NCBI RefSeq assembly: GCF_039655775.1
Contig: NZ_JBBYXJ010000002.1
Span: 1,116,001-1,180,000 of the forward strand
Direction: 5' to 3'
Length of the DNA: 64,000 bases
Origin: Iodidimonas sp. SYSU 1G8
GTDB lineage: Bacteria; Pseudomonadota; Alphaproteobacteria; SMXS01
In this document: positions 59,436 to 64,000 of the stretch, in pieces
How the letters are laid out: each line of letters starts with the position of its first letter
Numbering within the stretch: the first letter of the stretch is position 1
The notes under the pieces: generated by a model
The model's database searches: none
Told to the model about the DNA's origin: nothing
What the model saw: the letters and a program-made list of their open reading frames with translations, nothing else
Made by a program: the position numbers and the translations under genes

Positions 59436-59855
59436 CTATTTTTCCACCACGTCACGGTGCATGGGCGCGAGCAGGGCAAGCAGGCGGTTCTGGGTCGCGC
59501 TGGGAATGCCTGCCTCGCGCATGGCCTGCTGCAGCACCTCGACGAGCGCATTGAAGTGCAGGCTGGTCAGCCCCAGTCCCTGGTGGGATTTCTTCATGTC
59601 GACGCCGGTATAGGTGCACGGGCCGCCGCTGAGCGCGCAGAACTGTTCCGAAATCATCTTCTTGAGATAGTCGGGCTTGGAGTTCTTGAAGGTGTGCGCG
59701 ATGCGTGGATCGGTAAAGGACAGGTCGATCGTCCGTCCGACGAACGCAGCGATTCCCGCCTTGCCGCCGAGCTCGTCGTAGAGGCTTCCGGCGAAAGCGG
59801 CTGGCGCGGCAAGGGCAAGCCCGGCGGCCAACAGAAGCATGCGCGCGATCTTCAT
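59436..59855 (-). CDS. Exported group I truncated haemoglobin
   Basis: 139 aa from ATG 59855, one base after the DUF3034 stop. A signal peptide (about 1-23, LAAPAAFAGS) makes it periplasmic, unusual for truncated haemoglobins. The core has SLYDELGGKAGI and YTGVDMKKSHQGLGLTSLHF, the proximal haem His being H91 by comparison with mycobacterial HbN. The position equivalent to Tyr B10 appears to be Ile43 in an ungapped alignment, so the usual NO-dioxygenase pocket is altered. Converges on the EAL gene (gap 3 nt). Confidence 0.88.
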   Translation of the reverse strand: MKIARMLLLAAGLALAAPAAFAGSLYDELGGKAGIAAFVGRTIDLSFTDPRIAHTFKNSKPDYLKKMISEQFCALSGGPCTYTGVDMKKSHQGLGLTSLHFNALVEVLQQAMREAGIPSATQNRLLALLAPMHRDVVEK

Positions 59856-59856
59856 C

Positions 59857-60741
59857 TCAGAACCCCGCCTGTATGGATGCGTAGACGCCCTGCTGCCGCC
59901 CTTGCAGCGCGATCGGTCCGAGATCAACGCCCGCCAGGGTAAGGGAAAGGTGCTTGCTCGGAAACCACGCGACATAGATGGCCTTGGCATCGCCTTCCCG
60001 CGCGAAGGCCAGATTGTCCGGCTTGGTGCGGTAATCGACGCCCGCCACGAGGCGCCGGCTGATCAGATAGACCGCCGAGAACTCCCATTGCAGCCGGTAG
60101 TCGGCCCCGGCGGCGCTGCCGAAGCCGAGCAGGCCGAAATGATTGGCCTTGGTCATGCGGGCCGTCGCGCTCAGCAGCACGCTCTGGCTCAGCAGCAGTT
60201 TGGTCGCGGCCAGATAGAAATCCACGCCGTCATTCCCGCCCGCGCCGACCGCCGCCAGGATCGGCGCCTTGCCGGCACGCTTGTACTGGATACCCGCCGC
60301 GATCTGAGGCAGCCAGCGGTCCTGATCATAGACCGCGTCGCCGATCAGACGCACTTTCGCGCCCACGATATCCTGTGAAAAGGTGAAGCCGTTCCCCAGC
60401 CCGAGCGCGCCGCCGGTCTTTCCGGTATCGAACGATTGCCGCGTATAGGAAATCTCGAGCCTGTCGAACAGGCCGACGGAGACACCGCTGCCGTGGAACG
60501 TGAAGTCATCGAGCACGGCGGAGGTATGATGCGCGTTGATGCCGACGCCCCGGTCGGTGCCATAGCCCGAGATCACGGCCCATGTGCTGAGACCGGCGCC
60601 CGCCGCGCCCTCGACCTGGCTGACGCCGCCGGTGGCCAGGAGCTTGCCCCTGTCGAAGAGCGCCTCGGCCTGGGCGGTCTGCCCCGATGCCAGCACGCTG
60701 AGGATGGCCATCAGGCGCGAGGCCCATTTTCCAGATATCAC
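59857..60741 (-). CDS. DUF3034 family outer-membrane-type protein
   Basis: 294 aa from GTG 60741 with GGGGGAG as ribosome site. A signal peptide (about 1-25, ending TAQAEAL) precedes amphipathic beta-strand-like alternation throughout (many Gly and aromatic residues) and a C-terminal aromatic end (YASIQAGF), as in outer-membrane barrels. KLLATGGVSQVEGAAGAGLSTWA at the N-terminus is typical of DUF3034. Function unknown. It is the first gene of the DUF3034-truncated haemoglobin operon, below a perfect inverted repeat (60785-60804). Confidence 0.82.
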   Translation of the reverse strand: MISGKWASRLMAILSVLASGQTAQAEALFDRGKLLATGGVSQVEGAAGAGLSTWAVISGYGTDRGVGINAHHTSAVLDDFTFHGSGVSVGLFDRLEISYTRQSFDTGKTGGALGLGNGFTFSQDIVGAKVRLIGDAVYDQDRWLPQIAAGIQYKRAGKAPILAAVGAGGNDGVDFYLAATKLLLSQSVLLSATARMTKANHFGLLGFGSAAGADYRLQWEFSAVYLISRRLVAGVDYRTKPDNLAFAREGDAKAIYVAWFPSKHLSLTLAGVDLGPIALQGRQQGVYASIQAGF

Positions 60742-60784
60742 TTCGTGGCTCCCCCAAGCCTTATCAGCCGTACAGGCGGATTAA

Positions 60785-60804
60785 TCTTGCATATTCCTGC
60801 AAGA
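60785..60804. promoter_or_regulatory. Perfect inverted repeat upstream of the DUF3034-haemoglobin operon
   Basis: TCTTGCA (60785-60791), TATTCC and TGCAAGA (60798-60804) form a perfect 7-6-7 dyad between the DUF3034 start (60741) and the end of the enoyl-CoA hydratase gene (60821). It could be a repressor/activator operator. It does not clearly match a known consensus (FNR/DNR/NsrR) from memory. Confidence 0.6.
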
Positions 60805-60820
60805 CTAAGAGGGTATCATA

Positions 60821-61600
60821 TTACCGGCCGTTGAAGATCGGTTTGCGCTTCTCCATGAAAGCCCGGCGCGCGTTGCGAAAATCCTCGCTGTCGGCGCAGG
60901 CGGCGACGGCACGGGCGCTTCGTTCGGCGTCCGGCGTCTCCTTCAGCAGTTCCGAAATGACGATCTTGGCCGCGCGCTGCGTCAGCGGCGCGTTGCCGGC
61001 GATCCCCTCGGCGTAATCCTTGACGAAGCCTTCCAACTCTGCGGACGCCACCACCCGGTTCACGAGGCCGATGGCGCGTGCCTCCTCGGCGGGATAGCGC
61101 CGTGCCGTGTACAGAAACTCCTTTGCGACGGCGGGTCCGACCAGATCGGCCAGCAGTTTGACGAAGTCCGCCGAATAGCCGATGCCAAGCCGCGCCGCCG
61201 GCACGCAGAACACGCCATCGTTGGCCGCGATGCGCAGGTCGCAGCAGGTGGCGAGGGCTACGCCGCCGCCGAAGCAGATTCCCCGGATCATGGCGACGGT
61301 CGGTTTCTCCACGTCGCGCAGGGCAAAGAACATGCGGGTCGTGGCGCGGGCATACTCGTCCGCCTTGGCGGAATCGCTGCGGCGTTTCTCGAATTCCGAG
61401 ATGTCGGCGCCGGACACGAAGGCCTTGCCGCCCGCGCCGGTTACCACCAGCACCCGTTCGTCATCGGCCGCGGCGAAGGTCTCGATGACCTCGAGGGCGG
61501 CGGCGGACATGTCGAGCGACAGGGCATTGTGCTTTTCGGGCTTGTTGAAAATCAGCCAGCGAACGGCACCGTCCCTGCGGGTCTGGACGTGATCGGTCAT
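60821..61600 (-). CDS. Enoyl-CoA hydratase/isomerase family protein
   Basis: 259 aa from ATG 61600, 7 nt after the CoA-transferase stop. Crotonase marks are NKPEKHNALSLDM, VSGADISEF (oxyanion residue), and IRGICFGGGVALATCCDLRIAAND. The catalytic Glu equivalents are not clearly assigned. It forms a CaiB-ECH pair on the minus strand, typical of carboxylic-acid activation and degradation. Confidence 0.92.
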   Translation of the reverse strand: MTDHVQTRRDGAVRWLIFNKPEKHNALSLDMSAAALEVIETFAAADDERVLVVTGAGGKAFVSGADISEFEKRRSDSAKADEYARATTRMFFALRDVEKPTVAMIRGICFGGGVALATCCDLRIAANDGVFCVPAARLGIGYSADFVKLLADLVGPAVAKEFLYTARRYPAEEARAIGLVNRVVASAELEGFVKDYAEGIAGNAPLTQRAAKIVISELLKETPDAERSARAVAACADSEDFRNARRAFMEKRKPIFNGR

Positions 61601-61607
61601 GGCGTCC

Positions 61608-62792
61608 TCATACGATGTTGGCGCCGCGCAGGGCGGCGATGTCGGCGGCCGAATACTCCAGCCATGCCAGGATTTCATCCGTGTGTTCACCGCATTCCGG
61701 CGCGGCGGCGGCGATCCTGCTGTCCGTGCGGCTCAGATGCACGGGCTGGCCGACCAGCCGGATTTCGCCGAGCGCGGGCGAGGCCACCGCTTGCGCGATC
61801 CCCAGATGCGCGACCTGCGGATCGGCGAAGGTCTGGTCGATGGCGTAGATCGGCCCGCAGGGAATGCCCGCGGCGTTCATGATGTCGATCCAGTAAGCGC
61901 TGTCGCGGGTCACGGTCACGGCCTCGATGGTGCTGTTGACGAGCGCCCGGTTGGCGCGGCGGTTGGCCATGGTCGCGAAATCGGGGTGGGCCGCCAGGTG
62001 CCCGATCCCCAGCGCCTTACAGAACTTGGCCCATGCGCCGGGCATGGGCGCCATGTTCACATGGCCGTCCGCCGTGCGGAAGCAGCCCATGGGCACGGCG
62101 GTGGGGTGATCGTTGCCGGCCTGTCCCGGCACCTCGCCCCTGATCAGCCAGCGCGCGGCCTGGAAGTCGAGCATGAATATCTGGGACTCCAGCAGCGACG
62201 TCGTCACCCACTGCCCTTCGCCGGACACCTCCCGCTCCAGCAACGCGGTCAGCGTTCCGTTCGCGGCCAGCAGCCCTGACGCCATGTCCGACACCGCGAT
62301 GCCGGCCCGCATCGGTCCGCGTCCGGCCTCGCCGGTGATCGACATCATGCCGCCCATGCCCTGCGCGATCTGGTCGAGTCCCGGGCGGTCCGCATAGGGA
62401 CCATCCTGGCCGAAACCGGAAATGCTGACATAGACGAGGTGCGGATTATCCGCCTTCAGCGTCTCGTAGTCGATGCCCAGCCTGCGTTTCACGTCGGGCC
62501 GATAATTCTCGATGAGCACGTCCGCCTTGCACGCCAGGCGTCGCAGGACGGCGACGCCGTCGGGTGCCTTCAGGTCGAGCGTCAAGCTGCGCTTGTTGCG
62601 GTGCAGATTCTGGAAGTCCGGGTCGTGCCGGCTGGCGAAATCGGCAGGCTCTCCCGCCGAAGGCGGCGCCTCTACCCGGATCACATCGGCGCCCCAGTCG
62701 GCCAGCTGCCGCGCGCAGGTCGGCCCGGCGCGGGCACGCGTCAGGTCGATCACGGTAAAACGGGACAAGGCGGACGAGGCGCGGACATTCAT
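61608..62792 (-). CDS. CaiB/BaiF-type (family III) CoA-transferase
   Basis: 394 aa from ATG 62792; a longer frame to 62939 is not needed. Family III transferase marks are VIDLTRARAGPTCARQLADWGADVIRVEAP and NRNKR-like HRNKRSLTLDLK; the catalytic Asp is expected near PGLDQIAQGMGG. It activates an acid by exchange of CoA; partner and substrate unknown. Operon with the enoyl-CoA hydratase. A GGGGAGAG ribosome site lies upstream. Confidence 0.93.
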   Translation of the reverse strand: MNVRASSALSRFTVIDLTRARAGPTCARQLADWGADVIRVEAPPSAGEPADFASRHDPDFQNLHRNKRSLTLDLKAPDGVAVLRRLACKADVLIENYRPDVKRRLGIDYETLKADNPHLVYVSISGFGQDGPYADRPGLDQIAQGMGGMMSITGEAGRGPMRAGIAVSDMASGLLAANGTLTALLEREVSGEGQWVTTSLLESQIFMLDFQAARWLIRGEVPGQAGNDHPTAVPMGCFRTADGHVNMAPMPGAWAKFCKALGIGHLAAHPDFATMANRRANRALVNSTIEAVTVTRDSAYWIDIMNAAGIPCGPIYAIDQTFADPQVAHLGIAQAVASPALGEIRLVGQPVHLSRTDSRIAAAAPECGEHTDEILAWLEYSAADIAALRGANIV

Positions 62793-62838
62793 CGATAACT
62801 CTCCCCGCCGCGAGTGTGGCCGCAGCGGCGGGGCCGGG

Positions 62839-63762
62839 TCAAGGCATGGTCCGGGGTGCGAACCGAGCGGCGATCGGGAAATGATCCGAGCCGATGTATG
62901 GAAGGGTCCTGAAGCGGTCGCTCTTTGCGCCTCGGACAAGAATATGGTCGATTTGGATGCCGAGCGGCCTGAACCCGGTAGGCCATGTCCAGGCCATGCC
63001 GGTGCGGTTCGCGGGAGAAAAGCCAGCGCTGATCAGAGGCTTCATAGTGTCTGCCCAGAGCGTGGTGTTCAGGTCGCCGGCAATGATCATGGGCTTGCTG
63101 GTAGCCTCGGCCAAATACAGGATCTCCCGCAGATAGCGCTTCTGGCTATCCGCACCCTGCCGGCCAAGGGGCGGCGGGGGATGGGCTGCGATCAGGACGA
63201 ACGAGCCGAAATCCAGATGGAAAAGTGGAACGCTTCCGGGGTCAACCCGAATGACCCTGCCTTGAAAAGGTCGTTTCGAAAGGACCGCCATGCCGAAATT
63301 ATCCAGTCTCGGATAACTGAGCTGGTGCGGATATTGCGCGTCAGCAAACCTGAGTGCGTCGGTCCACTCGTGGTCTGCCTCCAGCGCGACGAAAATGTCC
63401 GGGGCCTCCCGCTGGATCATGGCGCGAACGGCCTGATGGTCGTTGTTGGAGGACAACAGGTTCGCGGAGATCAGCGATACGGGTTCATCGGATACAGTCT
63501 GGGGCTGACTTTGGACAGTCAGGAGACGTGTCGCGATCAGTCCGCCATTCAAGAGCAGGATGAGACATGCCAACACCACACCCGTCCGGTATCTCAGAGC
63601 AACACCGAAAACGAGGAGGGTAAGACCGGCGACCAGCGCCTGGGGCCTGAAATGATTGAACAGGTCGAAGAACCAGTGCGAGCTGCCCAAAAGGCCGGTG
63701 AGGCTGCACACTCCTGTGAGCGTGGCGAGAGCCAGAACAATACCTTGCAAGACCGATCTCAT
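62839..63762 (-). CDS. Membrane-anchored endonuclease/exonuclease/phosphatase (EEP) family protein
   Basis: 307 aa. Three predicted N-terminal membrane helices (within about 5-82) precede an EEP catalytic domain with ISANLLSSNND, FVALEADHEW, AGDLNTTLWA, IDHILVRG and GSDHFPIAA, the metal and catalytic motifs. In similar membrane-bound members the substrate is unknown. Start ATG 63762, 2 nt after the SRAP stop, so probably co-transcribed with it. Confidence 0.88.
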   Translation of the reverse strand: MRSVLQGIVLALATLTGVCSLTGLLGSSHWFFDLFNHFRPQALVAGLTLLVFGVALRYRTGVVLACLILLLNGGLIATRLLTVQSQPQTVSDEPVSLISANLLSSNNDHQAVRAMIQREAPDIFVALEADHEWTDALRFADAQYPHQLSYPRLDNFGMAVLSKRPFQGRVIRVDPGSVPLFHLDFGSFVLIAAHPPPPLGRQGADSQKRYLREILYLAEATSKPMIIAGDLNTTLWADTMKPLISAGFSPANRTGMAWTWPTGFRPLGIQIDHILVRGAKSDRFRTLPYIGSDHFPIAARFAPRTMP

Positions 63763-63764
63763 CG

Positions 63765-64000
63765 CTACGGATTGTCCGGCAATGTGCCTGGACGGTTCAG
63801 CGCGGGCGAGGCGGGTTCGATCCGGAGCGGCGCGGCCGATGGCGCGAGCAGCGCTTCGTCCGGAGCCTCGAGCCAGCGGTCGATGGCGTCCGCCTCGAGG
63901 ATCACGGGCATGCGGTCGTGGATCGGCTGCATCTGGTCATTGGCCGTCGTGACGATCACCGTGCAGGACAGCGTTCCCAGTGCCAGGTTGCGATCCCACA
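63765..64000 (-). CDS. SRAP-domain protein (YedK/HMCES-like), C-terminal part only
   Basis: Partial: the N-terminal part is beyond the window. The fragment reads ...LGTLSCTVIVTTAND then QPIHDRMPVILEADAIDRWLE, the C-terminal half of SRAP proteins (the His in IHDRMPV is conserved). SRAP proteins protect abasic DNA by crosslinking through an N-terminal Cys that is not visible here. Ends 2 nt before the EEP gene. Confidence 0.85.
   Translation of the reverse strand, partial: WDRNLALGTLSCTVIVTTANDQMQPIHDRMPVILEADAIDRWLEAPDEALLAPSAAPLRIEPASPALNRPGTLPDNP

Overview
The window is GC-rich, gene-dense DNA from the chromosome of an alphaproteobacterium. The evidence is a circularly permuted (two-piece) tmRNA gene with an ANDN...VAA tag, an alpha-type FtsZ tail ([10 protein letters not shown]), an alpha-type SspB, an HWE-type histidine kinase, and the thyA-folA ... 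hflK-hflC-DUF2065-degP neighbourhood. The order is not resolved. The left half would fit Rhodospirillales or relatives. The right half, with a TonB receptor and many acyl-CoA and dioxygenase genes, resembles sphingomonad-like degraders. No phage, transposon, CRISPR array, rRNA or tRNA was seen.

Layout. 1-6.5 kb: end of ftsA, then ftsZ, bamD, recN, ligA (division and repair cluster; lpxC, usual between ftsZ and bamD, is missing here). 6.5-8.1 kb: a small HAD/GNAT/GNAT insert. 8.2-15.2 kb: prmA-uvrD (minus) and a large AsmA-like protein (plus). 14.9-18.8 kb, minus: sspB, class I fumarase, class II fumarase and a ribbon-helix-helix protein. 18.9-19.9 kb: an ArsR repressor with a short CDF metal exporter and a visible operator. 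19.9-20.2 kb: ssrA (minus). 20.3-27.7 kb: thyA-folA, glutathionyl-hydroquinone reductase, Mrp, hflK-hflC-DUF2065, degP. 27.8-30.1 kb: an S8 protease lipoprotein with a probable barrel domain.

30.2-36.2 kb is a catabolic or accessory group: a HbpS-like protein, a PhyH dioxygenase, an EthD protein, a Rieske oxygenase, an enoyl-CoA hydratase, a cupin, an FkbM methyltransferase and a quinone-oxidoreductase-like reductase. 36.3-39.9 kb holds a polyphosphate pair (PPK2 plus CYTH-CHAD) and a DUF4010 membrane protein. 40.0-46.1 kb has an acyl-CoA dehydrogenase, two further reductase paralogues and two sensor kinases. 46.2-52.7 kb holds an EF-hand protein, a hydrolase and a minus-strand run (KstD-like flavoprotein, SDR, TIGR03084, a SecD-head-like exported protein, YjbQ, a small exported protein). 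52.9-56.3 kb is a TonB-dependent receptor divergent from a TetR regulator, with repeated TTACTTAT elements between them.

56.4-60.8 kb is the most interesting locus. It has an exported amicyanin-like cupredoxin translationally coupled to a membrane c-di-GMP phosphodiesterase with a dead GGDEF domain. These converge on an exported truncated haemoglobin coupled to a DUF3034 outer-membrane-type protein, whose promoter region carries a perfect 7-6-7 inverted repeat. I infer a periplasmic metal/haem redox or gas-sensing module feeding c-di-GMP turnover. 60.8-64 kb: an enoyl-CoA hydratase, a CaiB-type CoA-transferase, a membrane-anchored EEP-family protein and the C-terminal part of a SRAP (YedK-like) protein.
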